From an uncultured Saprospiraceae bacterium (GTDB taxonomy: Bacteria > Bacteroidota > Bacteroidia > Chitinophagales > Saprospiraceae), in NCBI GenBank assembly GCA_938002705.1, contig CALLAG010000144.1:1-5727 (forward strand): DNA of 5,727 nt, given 5' to 3'. The notes beneath the pieces are model-generated. The model was given only the letters and a program-made list of their open reading frames with translations. It was not told the origin of the DNA and did not search any database. Positions 1 through 5,727 of the stretch are shown here, piece after piece. The translations under genes were made by a program, and so were the position numbers. The first letter of the stretch is position 1. Each line of letters opens with the position of its first letter.

Positions 1-189
1 TTATTTGCTATTTTTCTTCCTGTATAGGAAATAGTTATGCCATAATATTGATATAGCAAACAACTGAAATATTAGTAAATTTCTAATTCCAATAAATGTT
101 ATTTCTGAATTTCCCAATAAACTAAATAACGCTAATACCAGAGTTGGAATAACCAATATTAATAAACTGATTCTTAATAATTTTACCAT
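1..189 (-). CDS. Small two-helix membrane protein, unknown function
   Basis: This is a complete 62-residue reading frame, ATG at 189 to TAA at the window edge. I do not recognise a family. The sequence shows two hydrophobic stretches, about residues 5-25 and 36-55, separated by a short loop containing Asn-Ser-Glu, with a basic C-terminal tail (RKKNSK). This predicts a small integral inner-membrane protein with both ends in the cytoplasm. It starts 48 bp after the stop of the PurF-like gene on the same strand, so it could be co-transcribed with it. Its base composition is markedly AT-rich (about 24% G+C by hand count, against about 42% in a sampled part of mutL). This could reflect hydrophobic AT-rich codons, relaxed constraint or a later arrival. 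There is no Shine-Dalgarno-like sequence before the start. It could be a chance frame, but the clean two-helix pattern and the fit to the gap favour a real gene. Confidence 0.55.
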   Translation of the reverse strand: MVKLLRISLLILVIPTLVLALFSLLGNSEITFIGIRNLLIFQLFAISILWHNYFLYRKKNSK

Positions 190-237
190 GTTTATTCTTT
201 AAGCACTGAACTAACTATGCCTGCCATGATTGCACTT

Positions 238-2136
238 TTATATATATGCCCTCGCATCCACTCCTTCAAAGTAATTAATGAAAGCAATATTAACCACTCT
301 CATACCTCCTTGTGTAGGATAGTCTCCTGAGAAATACCAATCTCCGAGATTATGTGGACAAGCTTTATGTAGATCCTCTATTGTCTGATAGATGATTTTT
401 ACTTCGGGCTCAAGATGTGTCGGTGTGATAATCTCTGCGATCTTATCCGATACTTGTTCGTAATCAAATAAGGCGTACAAATCCTTGACAGGATTGATGA
501 GCAGTTCGCCAGGTTCTTTAGCTAATTCTGCTTTACATCTATTGTAAGTTTCTTCCATCAGATGCTCTTTACCGCTATCTTCTAAGAGTGCTTTCAATGC
601 TTTGAATGCAACGAATTCTTTCATCTTAGACATGTCGATGCCATAGCAGTCTGGATATCTTATCTGTGGTGCAGAAGACACGACAATTATTTTCTTAGGC
701 TTCAGTCGTGATAGTATTTCTAATATACTATTCTTAAGAGTAGTGCCTCTTACTATAGAATCATCGATAACGATAAGCGTATCTACGCCATTGTTCACTA
801 AGCCATAAGTGACGTCATATACGTGTGACACAAGGTTACCTCTATTAAGATCATCAGCGATGAAGGTTCTCATCTTGGCATCTTTGATAGCCAGCTTTTC
901 TGTACGGACTTTCATTCTGAATATAGAATCTATCTCATCAGCTGTTACCTTGTCTCCTAATTCGAGAATTCTCTTTTTCTTGATGTCATCTAACTTATCA
1001 GTAATACCATCTACCATACCTAAGAAAGATATCTCAGCAGTATTCGGTATAAATGAAAATATGGCATTCTCAAGATCGTAATCTATTTCTTCTAATATTT
1101 TATCAGTCAGTAATCTACCGAGATCTTTTCTTTCGTTATATATATCGAGATCATTACCACGTGAGAAATATATTCTCTCAAATGAGCATGCCTTTCTTTC
1201 TTGTGGCTGCTGTATTTGGACCTCAGAGACATCGCCACTTTTCTTAACGATAAGGGCATGTCCTGGCTTGAGTTCTTTTATCTTACTGAAGCTATATGCA
1301 AATGATGTCTGTATCGCTGGCCGCTCTGATGCGACGACGACGATCTCATCATCAGCATAATAATAAGCTGGTCTTATGCCTATAGGATCTCTCAGTACGA
1401 ACATGTCTCCATGTCCTATCATACCCGCCATAGCATATCCACCATCAAATTTTCTGCATGCTCTCTGTAGTAATCTCGCGACATCTAATTTCTGAGTTAT
1501 AAACTCTGTAATAACCTCATTAGAATGTCCTTCGGCTTTGAACCATGAGAATAACTTCTGTACTTCATCATCCAGAAAGTGCCCTATCTTCTCCATTACA
1601 GTCACAGTATCTGACATTTCCTTAGGATGCTGACCGAATGAGATCAGCTCATCGAACAACTCATTAACATTAGTCAGATTAAAGTTACCTGCCATAACCA
1701 GGTTTCTTGTGATCCAGTTATTTAATCTTAGAAATGGGTGGACAGATTCTATAGAATTAACACCATGGGTGCCATATCTTAGGTGGCCCATCAGTAGTTC
1801 TCCGGTGTATGGTTTGTTTTTCTTAAGTGATTCAGTATCTGACAATTCCTCTGGAGATAGGTCATTAAAGTACTTATAGACATCAGAAAAAATATCCTCC
1901 AGAGGCTTAGACCCGTTACTTCTTTTTCTACTTATATATCTATGGCCTGGCGGTAGGTCCAGCTTGATAGTCGCTATACCAGCACCATCTTGACCACGAT
2001 TCCTTTGCTTCTGGAGTAATAGTTCTAACTTATTGATACCATAAAGCGGCGTACCGTATTTCTTATTGTAGTAATCCAGGGGCTTGAGTAAGCGGATCAT
2101 GGCTAATCCGCATTCGTGTTTTATTTTATCACTCAT
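238..2136 (-). CDS. Amidophosphoribosyltransferase-like protein (PurF family, long form)
   Basis: The 632-residue protein joins an N-terminal class II (Ntn) glutaminase to a C-terminal type I phosphoribosyltransferase. Canonical PurF uses glutamine and PRPP to make phosphoribosylamine, the first purine step, in the cytoplasm. The probable nucleophile is Cys9, preceded by an 8-residue leader ending in Glu, resembling the cleaved propeptide of Bacillus PurF. Further glutaminase motifs are RGQDGAG (47-53), GHLRYGTHG (117-125), NFNLTN (151-156), SDT (175-177) and RDPIGIRP (249-256). The segment CSFERIYFSR (317-326) leads into the transferase half, with the PRPP loop DDSIVRGTT (458-466) and SAPQIRYPDCYGIDM (488-502). 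At about 632 residues it is longer than E. coli PurF (about 505), with extra sequence at about 55-115 and 378-415. The C-terminal CxxC iron-sulfur ligands of Bacillus PurF are absent, the oxyanion Gly is Phe152, and the KNRYVGRTF acceptor loop is altered. I recall similar long paralogues in other Bacteroidota; whether they make phosphoribosylamine is inference. The ATG at 2136 is the only start that precedes Cys9. Confidence 0.9.
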   Translation of the reverse strand: MSDKIKHECGLAMIRLLKPLDYYNKKYGTPLYGINKLELLLQKQRNRGQDGAGIATIKLDLPPGHRYISRKRSNGSKPLEDIFSDVYKYFNDLSPEELSDTESLKKNKPYTGELLMGHLRYGTHGVNSIESVHPFLRLNNWITRNLVMAGNFNLTNVNELFDELISFGQHPKEMSDTVTVMEKIGHFLDDEVQKLFSWFKAEGHSNEVITEFITQKLDVARLLQRACRKFDGGYAMAGMIGHGDMFVLRDPIGIRPAYYYADDEIVVVASERPAIQTSFAYSFSKIKELKPGHALIVKKSGDVSEVQIQQPQERKACSFERIYFSRGNDLDIYNERKDLGRLLTDKILEEIDYDLENAIFSFIPNTAEISFLGMVDGITDKLDDIKKKRILELGDKVTADEIDSIFRMKVRTEKLAIKDAKMRTFIADDLNRGNLVSHVYDVTYGLVNNGVDTLIVIDDSIVRGTTLKNSILEILSRLKPKKIIVVSSAPQIRYPDCYGIDMSKMKEFVAFKALKALLEDSGKEHLMEETYNRCKAELAKEPGELLINPVKDLYALFDYEQVSDKIAEIITPTHLEPEVKIIYQTIEDLHKACPHNLGDWYFSGDYPTQGGMRVVNIAFINYFEGVDARAYI

Positions 2137-2173
2137 TTTGTCACTCTTTTAGAAAAATTCTCTCGAGGTGTGA

Positions 2174-2181
2174 CAAAGGTA
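2174..2181 (-). promoter_or_regulatory. Candidate Bacteroidota -7 promoter element for the PurF-like gene
   Basis: Read on the minus strand, these bases are TACCTTTG, an exact match to the Bacteroidota -7 consensus TAnnTTTG. It lies about 37 nt upstream of the ATG at 2136, which would give a 5' leader of roughly 30 nt. I do not see a convincing TTG or TTTG -33 element at the usual distance; that region is AT-rich and occupied by the inverted repeat at 2192-2221. The element therefore rests on the -7 match and its position. Confidence 0.45.
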
Positions 2182-2191
2182 GATTAATTAT

Positions 2192-2221
2192 AAAAGAGAG
2201 ATTATAGAATTATACTCTTTT
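2192..2221. promoter_or_regulatory. AT-rich inverted repeat upstream of the -7 element
   Basis: AAAAGAG (2192-2198) is the exact reverse complement of CTCTTTT (2215-2221), separated by 16 bases that themselves contain TATA (2203-2206) and TATA (2211-2214) around GAAT. The repeat begins 10 bp upstream of the candidate -7 element of the PurF-like gene and covers where a -33 element would be expected, so it could be an operator. As RNA it could form a 7-bp stem plus a 4-bp inner stem with a T-run, like a weak terminator, but none would be expected between divergent genes. Its low complexity makes chance occurrence plausible. Confidence 0.25.
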
Positions 2222-2321
2222 TGTCACTATATGACTCAACTTACAACCAGTTCTGATATTGTAACATCTTATAGGTACACAGAATATAATAGTATCAGCT
2301 GCATGTTAATGTTATTATTTA

Positions 2322-2329
2322 TAAATTTA
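2322..2329 (+). promoter_or_regulatory. Weak candidate -7 element for the mutL operon
   Basis: TAAATTTA matches the Bacteroidota -7 consensus TAnnTTTG at all but the last base and lies 22 nt upstream of the ATG at 2352. No -33 TTG or TTTG is visible at the usual distance. A TATAAT at 2285-2290 is an alternative, with a TTG 23 bp upstream, which is a longer spacer than usual. I see no decisive plus-strand promoter in this intergenic region. Confidence 0.2.
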
Positions 2330-2351
2330 GATTATCCAAATAAGTTAAAAA

Positions 2352-2669
2352 ATGAAGTTCTCAGGATTAGGTAAAGTGCCAAAACATCGAAAATTCGACT
2401 ATGTCCCGCGGTATTACGATGCAGATAAAGAAGAATTAGAAAAAAGGTTAAAAAGATACAGTGGCGATAGCGATGATAAGTCCATGATGAAAGACCGTAT
2501 AACGCATGGCTTCAGGCAGGGATATCTGGGAGATGAAAATTACAGAAAATCATTAGCTAAGAAGTCTAATCTGAGACTTTTATATATAGTTGTAATATTA
2601 GTTTTGATCACTTATATGTTCCTTACATCCGACAAATTATCCCTTATGGTAGAGCAATTTCTGGAGTAA
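2352..2669 (+). CDS. Conserved small protein with a C-terminal membrane anchor, upstream of mutL
   Basis: This 105-residue protein has a basic, hydrophilic N-terminal domain (1-73), one hydrophobic helix at about 74-92 (LRLLYIVVILVLITYMF core) and a short 13-residue tail. Basic residues just before the helix (RKSLAKKSNLR) suggest the long N-terminal part is cytoplasmic, so the protein is anchored tail-first in the inner membrane. Recognisable segments are the N-terminal KHRKFDYVPRYYD (11-23) and a central RITHGFRQGYLGDENYRKS (49-67). I recall similar proteins beside mutL in other Bacteroidota, sometimes labelled riboflavin synthase beta subunit; nothing here resembles that enzyme. The molecular function is unknown. 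The ATG at 2352 is preceded by the A-rich tract TTAAAAA rather than a Shine-Dalgarno site, as is usual in this phylum. The gene lies 84 bp upstream of mutL on the same strand and is divergent from the PurF-like gene. Confidence 0.85.
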   Translation: MKFSGLGKVPKHRKFDYVPRYYDADKEELEKRLKRYSGDSDDKSMMKDRITHGFRQGYLGDENYRKSLAKKSNLRLLYIVVILVLITYMFLTSDKLSLMVEQFLE

Positions 2670-2691
2670 TAAATCCACATATTGTTGAAAA

Positions 2692-2745
2692 CTTAGTCTG
2701 ATTGTTCTACGAAAAAGCTATTTCTTTGGCCTCATCAGAACTAAG
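2692..2745 (+). promoter_or_regulatory. Inverted repeat / hairpin in the mutL leader
   Basis: CTTAGTCTGAT (2692-2702) pairs with ATCAGAACTAAG (2734-2745), giving 11 base pairs interrupted by one bulged A, with a 31-base loop. The loop contains a possible 4-bp inner stem, GAAA (2711-2714) with TTTC (2721-2724). The 3' arm ends eight bases before the mutL ATG, so as RNA it could affect ribosome access, and as DNA it could be a protein-binding site. No T-run follows, so a terminator is unlikely. The function is inference. Confidence 0.4.
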
Positions 2746-2753
2746 ATATTTGG

Positions 2754-4562
2754 ATGCCTGACATTATAAAATTACTACCAGAATCCGTCGCTAATCAGAT
2801 AGCCGCAGGAGAGGTCATACAACGACCTGCATCCGTCGTCAAAGAATTGATGGAGAATGCTCTAGATGCAGGCTCGACATCTATAAGCCTTATCATCAAA
2901 AACTCTGGAAAGACACTCATCCAAGTCATAGATAATGGCAAAGGTATGTCAGAGACAGATGCTCGTATGGCTTTCGAAAGACACGCCACTTCTAAGATCA
3001 GATCAGCAGATGACTTATTCGCTCTATACACTATGGGATTCCGTGGTGAAGCATTAGCGTCTATTGCCTCTATCGCTGAGGTGGAGATGAAGACCAGACA
3101 GCATGATTCTGAGATCGCTTCTTTATTGCGTATACATTCTTCTGAGATCCAGGAGCAATCTTACTGCCAGGCAGAACCAGGGACTTCTATCGCTGTCAAA
3201 AATCTCTTCTTCAACGTACCTGCACGGAGAAAATTTCTAAAAACAGACTCTGTAGAGCTCAAGTATATATTAGAAGAATTTACAAGAGTCGCTTTAGCAC
3301 ATCCTGAGATTAGATTTGTACTCGTACATAATGACAACGAGATCTACAACTTGCCTGCAGGAACACTCAAGAAACGTGTTATCAATCTATTCAGAAAAAC
3401 GTATGAAGACAAGCTGCTAAGAGTAGAAGAAGATACAGATATTATAAAAATAGATGGTCTCGTAGGTAATCCAGATATCGCTAAAAAACAAAAAGGCGAT
3501 CAATACATTTTCGTCAATAAGAGATTTATAAAAAGTCATTATCTCAATCATGCCATCAAAGGGGCTTACAGCCACCTTATAGGTGAAGATCAGCATCCAT
3601 TTTTTGTATTATTCTTAGAGATAGATCCAGCCAAGATTGATATTAATGTCCACCCTACTAAGCAAGAAATCAAATTCGACGACGAGAGAGTCATCTATAA
3701 TTATGTGAAGGTCTCAGTCAAGCATGCTTTGGGTAGATATAGTATGACACCGATTTTAGATTTCGACAATGATAACTCTAACTTCAGATCTATCCCAGAT
3801 CCCAGAACACGAAGTAATAGTGGCGAGAGCACTCAGCCCCGTGCATCTCTGACACGTTCTGCACCAGTTATGAGAAACTGGCAATCACTGTATAATACTG
3901 ATGATATCTTAGATCTTGATAGTGATAACGATGAGGAAGAACTGACTATGCCTAGTGCTGCTACTGGTGACCTACTGGGAGCCACTTATGTAGATGAGCC
4001 AGTACAGAAAAAACCATTTCAAGTACATAAGCAATATATCATCTTACAGATGAAGAGCGGACTTGCGATCATAGATCAGCATAATGCACATGAACGTATC
4101 CTGTACGAACGCTATCTTAAACGACTGGAATCTCAAGAACAACTTGTCCAGAAGCAACTCTTTCCTATTACACTACAGATAAGTAAGGATAAGCATGCTA
4201 TATTCGATAGTCTGCAAGAAGAGATTAAGCAGTTAGGATTTGATATACAATCTTTTGGAGGTACAACTTATGTCGCTAATGGTATACCTGCTGGCATGGA
4301 AGAAAGTAACCTTCAGATGATCATAGATATGCTCATAGAACAATACAGCAGCAGTCATAATCTTGAGATATCTAAAAACGAAAAAATAGCCATAGCTATG
4401 GCTCAGAGTACATCTATAAAAAAAGGAAAGGAACTCAGCCCTGAGGAAATCGATAGCTTGATAGATGATCTATTCGCTTGTACGATACCTCATATCAGTC
4501 CTACTGGCAAGAAAGTATTCATCACATATGAACTTTCTGAGCTAGAAAAACAGTTCATCTAA
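2754..4562 (+). CDS. mutL: DNA mismatch repair protein MutL
   Basis: MutL links MutS recognition of mismatches to strand incision and removal. The 602-residue protein is of normal family length. The N-terminal GHKL ATPase has ELMENALDAG (31-40, catalytic Glu31 and Mg-binding Asn35), DNGKGM (60-65), ATSKI (78-82), GFRGEAL (95-101), LFFNVPARRKF (151-161) and the ATP-contacting Lys303 in NVHPTK. Residues about 332-415 are a polar, acidic, probably disordered linker. The C-terminal dimerisation domain carries DQHNAHERILYE (441-452), which fits the endonuclease signature DQHAx2Ex4E except for Asn444 in place of Ala. QKQLFP (466-471) is at the usual site for a beta-clamp-binding motif. The later metal-site motifs are altered: the ACR-type Cys is Gln551, and CPHGRP reads SPTGKK (582-587). 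Incision activity is therefore uncertain although the ATPase looks intact. It probably shares a transcript with the flanking genes; the rhomboid gene starts 17 bp after its stop. Confidence 0.98.
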   Translation: MPDIIKLLPESVANQIAAGEVIQRPASVVKELMENALDAGSTSISLIIKNSGKTLIQVIDNGKGMSETDARMAFERHATSKIRSADDLFALYTMGFRGEALASIASIAEVEMKTRQHDSEIASLLRIHSSEIQEQSYCQAEPGTSIAVKNLFFNVPARRKFLKTDSVELKYILEEFTRVALAHPEIRFVLVHNDNEIYNLPAGTLKKRVINLFRKTYEDKLLRVEEDTDIIKIDGLVGNPDIAKKQKGDQYIFVNKRFIKSHYLNHAIKGAYSHLIGEDQHPFFVLFLEIDPAKIDINVHPTKQEIKFDDERVIYNYVKVSVKHALGRYSMTPILDFDNDNSNFRSIPDPRTRSNSGESTQPRASLTRSAPVMRNWQSLYNTDDILDLDSDNDEEELTMPSAATGDLLGATYVDEPVQKKPFQVHKQYIILQMKSGLAIIDQHNAHERILYERYLKRLESQEQLVQKQLFPITLQISKDKHAIFDSLQEEIKQLGFDIQSFGGTTYVANGIPAGMEESNLQMIIDMLIEQYSSSHNLEISKNEKIAIAMAQSTSIKKGKELSPEEIDSLIDDLFACTIPHISPTGKKVFITYELSELEKQFI

Positions 4563-4579
4563 GATAAAGCAAAGTACCC

Positions 4580-5194
4580 ATGGGTAATAAGATCACCGAC
4601 GTAGTTAAGTATTTAATTATCATTAATGTAATAGTACACTTGTGTGTGTATTATCTACCATCAGGAACATTCCTACCTGATATGAAATTGTACTTTATGC
4701 TTGACAGCCCTCGCTTTCAACCATATCAGCTGGTGACACATATGTTTTCTCATGCACCAGGATTTAGGCATCTTGGCTTTAATATGCTGTCTCTATTTTT
4801 CCTTGGACCGATGGTAGAAAGATTTGTGGGGCCTAAGAGATTCCTTACACTCTACCTACTCAGTGGACTTGGTGCCATCATCGCTCATGAAGGCATTAAT
4901 TTCATGACCTACCTACAGTCAGATTCAGAGCTGACTGCTTTCACTCCTATATTAGGTGCATCAGGCGCTGTCTATGGTGTTGTTGTAGCATTTGCTGTAT
5001 TATTTCCTAATCAGAGATTGATGTTACTCTTTCCACCTATTCCTATCAAGGCTAAATATCTTGCCATGGCCCTTATTGCATTTGATGTATTCCAGGGAGT
5101 CAGAGGGGCCGATTCGGGTATAGCTCACTTTGCACATATCGGGGGTGCCGTTGCAGGTGCTATTCTTGCTTGGAACTGGTATAAGCGGAGGTAG
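4580..5194 (+). CDS. Rhomboid family intramembrane serine protease
   Basis: Rhomboids cleave transmembrane segments of other proteins inside the membrane. This 204-residue protein has the compact six-helix bacterial core, with helices at about 8-27, 62-82, 88-106, 124-142, 158-175 and 181-200. The catalytic serine is Ser128 in GASGAVYG (126-133) and the catalytic histidine is His186 in HFAHIGG (183-189), forming the Ser-His dyad. HLGFNM (64-69) supplies the conserved His64 and the oxyanion Asn68. The usual L1-loop Trp-Arg pair is Tyr49-Gln50 here, a mild deviation. There is no extra cytoplasmic or zinc-binding domain. The gene begins 17 bp after the mutL stop and is probably co-transcribed; the mutL-rhomboid order is common in Bacteroidota as I recall, but no functional link is established. 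The substrate is unknown. The next gene is convergent, 11 bp away. Confidence 0.95.
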   Translation: MGNKITDVVKYLIIINVIVHLCVYYLPSGTFLPDMKLYFMLDSPRFQPYQLVTHMFSHAPGFRHLGFNMLSLFFLGPMVERFVGPKRFLTLYLLSGLGAIIAHEGINFMTYLQSDSELTAFTPILGASGAVYGVVVAFAVLFPNQRLMLLFPPIPIKAKYLAMALIAFDVFQGVRGADSGIAHFAHIGGAVAGAILAWNWYKRR

Positions 5195-5201
5195 TAGAGA
5201 A

Positions 5202-5233
5202 TCTCTTATCCAGATAGAGAAAATTCTTCTTTT
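5202..5233 (+). terminator. Possible weak terminator after the rhomboid gene
   Basis: TCTCT (5202-5206), a bulged T and AT (5208-5209) pair with AT (5214-5215) and AGAGA (5216-5220) around the loop CCAG, giving seven base pairs. A T-rich stretch, TTCTTCTTTT (5224-5233), follows. The stem is short and AT-rich, the T-run is three bases away and interrupted, and the element overlaps the last codons of the convergent esterase gene, so the call is tentative. Confidence 0.2.
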
Positions 5234-5727
5234 ATAAAATCTAATAAGCGTTCTTTCCATATATCATATTCATGCCCTCCAGGATGTTCTGTGTAAGTTA
5301 CTTCAGCACCAATCAACTCTAACTCGCTTTTGAAATTATGATTTCTATTGGATAACTCTTCATAGACACCTGATGATAGTATAAATTCTGGATAAGCTAT
5401 ATCTTCGTTTGTTCTTGGAATTAAGTCTTGCGGAAAGTATGCAACGCCTGACATAGCAACTATTTTTCTTGCCCAATTGGGATGATTGACGCCGATATAA
5501 TTACAGAAATCTGCTCCATTAGAAAACCCAAATAGGTATCTCTTTATCGAACTATCACGTCTACTTTGTTCCACTAAAGCAGGTACCTCATTTAAAAAGA
5601 ATATCAGATGATTATCAAAATGTAATGCATCCTCATCTTGTTTTATATACTCCTTATATCTATTTCCGTAATCAGCATTTATACCTATTAGATTTATTGG
5701 AATTATTATATCCTCTTGGATGAGCTT
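5206..5727 (-). CDS. Alpha/beta-hydrolase esterase, enterochelin-esterase-like (partial, N-terminus outside window)
   Basis: The frame is open from the window edge at 5727 to TAA at 5206, showing the C-terminal 173 residues. An internal GTG at 5574 is not the real start, because hydrolase-like sequence continues upstream of it (INLIGINADYG and then FDNHLIFFLNEVPAL). The nucleophile elbow GFSNG has its Ser codon at 5521-5523, and the catalytic His is in HPGGHEYDIW with its codon at 5272-5274. The acid is probably a Glu in SSGVYEE, between them. Order and spacing fit the putative esterase family that includes enterochelin esterase and esterase D (PF00756), which hydrolyse ester bonds. The substrate is not deducible. 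No signal peptide can be assessed because the N-terminus is missing. The gene is convergent with the rhomboid gene, 11 bp apart, so it belongs to a different transcript, and its sequence is more AT-rich than mutL. Confidence 0.85.
   Translation of the reverse strand, partial: KLIQEDIIIPINLIGINADYGNRYKEYIKQDEDALHFDNHLIFFLNEVPALVEQSRRDSSIKRYLFGFSNGADFCNYIGVNHPNWARKIVAMSGVAYFPQDLIPRTNEDIAYPEFILSSGVYEELSNRNHNFKSELELIGAEVTYTEHPGGHEYDIWKERLLDFIKEEFSLSG

Larger units (their letters stand above)
2131..2228. repeat. Three copies of TTTGTCAC around the PurF-like gene start
   Basis: TTTGTCAC occurs directly at 2137-2144 and 2220-2227, and inverted at 2170-2177. The two direct copies sit inside a longer match: ACTCATTTTGTCACT at 2131-2145 and ACTCTTTTTGTCACT at 2214-2228 are 14/15 identical. 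The first copy overlaps the start codon of the PurF-like gene, and the inverted copy forms part of its likely -7 element. This arrangement would suit a regulator-binding site, but no regulator is encoded here and the function is inference. Confidence 0.45.

Noticed and set aside
809..1247. Plus-strand open frames at 809-1081 and 1053-1247.
   Set aside because: They lie wholly inside the PurF-like gene on the opposite strand, overlap each other and show no recognisable motifs, so they are shadows.
2719..2728. TATTTCTTTG as a separate -7 promoter element for mutL.
   Set aside because: The spacing between TA and TTTG is four bases rather than two, and it lies in the loop of the leader hairpin, so the match is poor.
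2795..3031. Minus-strand open frame of 78 residues.
   Set aside because: It is antisense to the most conserved part of the MutL ATPase domain and has no family features.
5202..5220. A strong bidirectional terminator between the convergent genes.
   Set aside because: The stem is only seven mostly A-T pairs with a bulge; it is kept only as a weak candidate on the plus strand.
5024..5260. Minus-strand open frame of 78 residues spanning the rhomboid/esterase junction.
   Set aside because: It overlaps the end of the rhomboid gene, including the catalytic His region, and the end of the esterase in another frame.
5572..5574. GTG as the start of the esterase gene.
   Set aside because: The same frame continues without a stop to the window edge and encodes upstream sequence typical of the hydrolase fold, so the gene is truncated by the window.
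1..5727. A mobile element, CRISPR array, defence island or other new multi-gene system.
   Set aside because: There is no transposase, integrase, regular direct-repeat array or recognised defence domain; the content is mostly conserved housekeeping genes.

Overview
This window looks like a chromosomal housekeeping segment from a member of the Bacteroidota. The evidence is the gene set: a long PurF-family protein, a small membrane-anchored protein followed by mutL and a rhomboid protease, and a MutL C-terminus of the divergent Bacteroidota kind. Start codons are preceded by A-rich tracts rather than clear Shine-Dalgarno sequences, and one upstream region carries a TAnnTTTG-type -7 element, which is typical of this phylum. 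I cannot place it below phylum with confidence. There are no rRNA or tRNA genes, CRISPR arrays, transposases or phage genes.

Layout. Positions 1-2136 hold two minus-strand genes: a 632-residue class II glutamine amidotransferase/phosphoribosyltransferase of the PurF family, and downstream of it a very AT-rich 62-residue two-helix membrane protein. A 215-bp divergent intergenic region (2137-2351) carries the likely minus-strand promoter, three copies of TTTGTCAC, and an AT-rich inverted repeat. On the plus strand, 2352-5194 is a probable operon: a 105-residue protein with one C-terminal membrane helix, mutL (DNA mismatch repair), and a six-helix rhomboid serine protease 17 bp after mutL. The mutL leader contains an 11-bp imperfect inverted repeat just upstream of the start codon. 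From 5206 to the window end, a convergent minus-strand gene encodes an alpha/beta-hydrolase esterase whose N-terminus lies outside the window.

How the genes relate. The proposed operon members have no obvious common pathway. Their association looks like a positional habit of this phylum rather than a dedicated system. The PurF-like protein keeps the glutaminase and PRPP-binding signatures but differs from canonical PurF at several mechanistic positions, so it may be a specialised paralogue. I see no strong case for a new multi-gene system. The points most worth a second look are the divergent PurF-like enzyme, the altered metal site of MutL, the repeats in the divergent promoter and the mutL leader hairpin.
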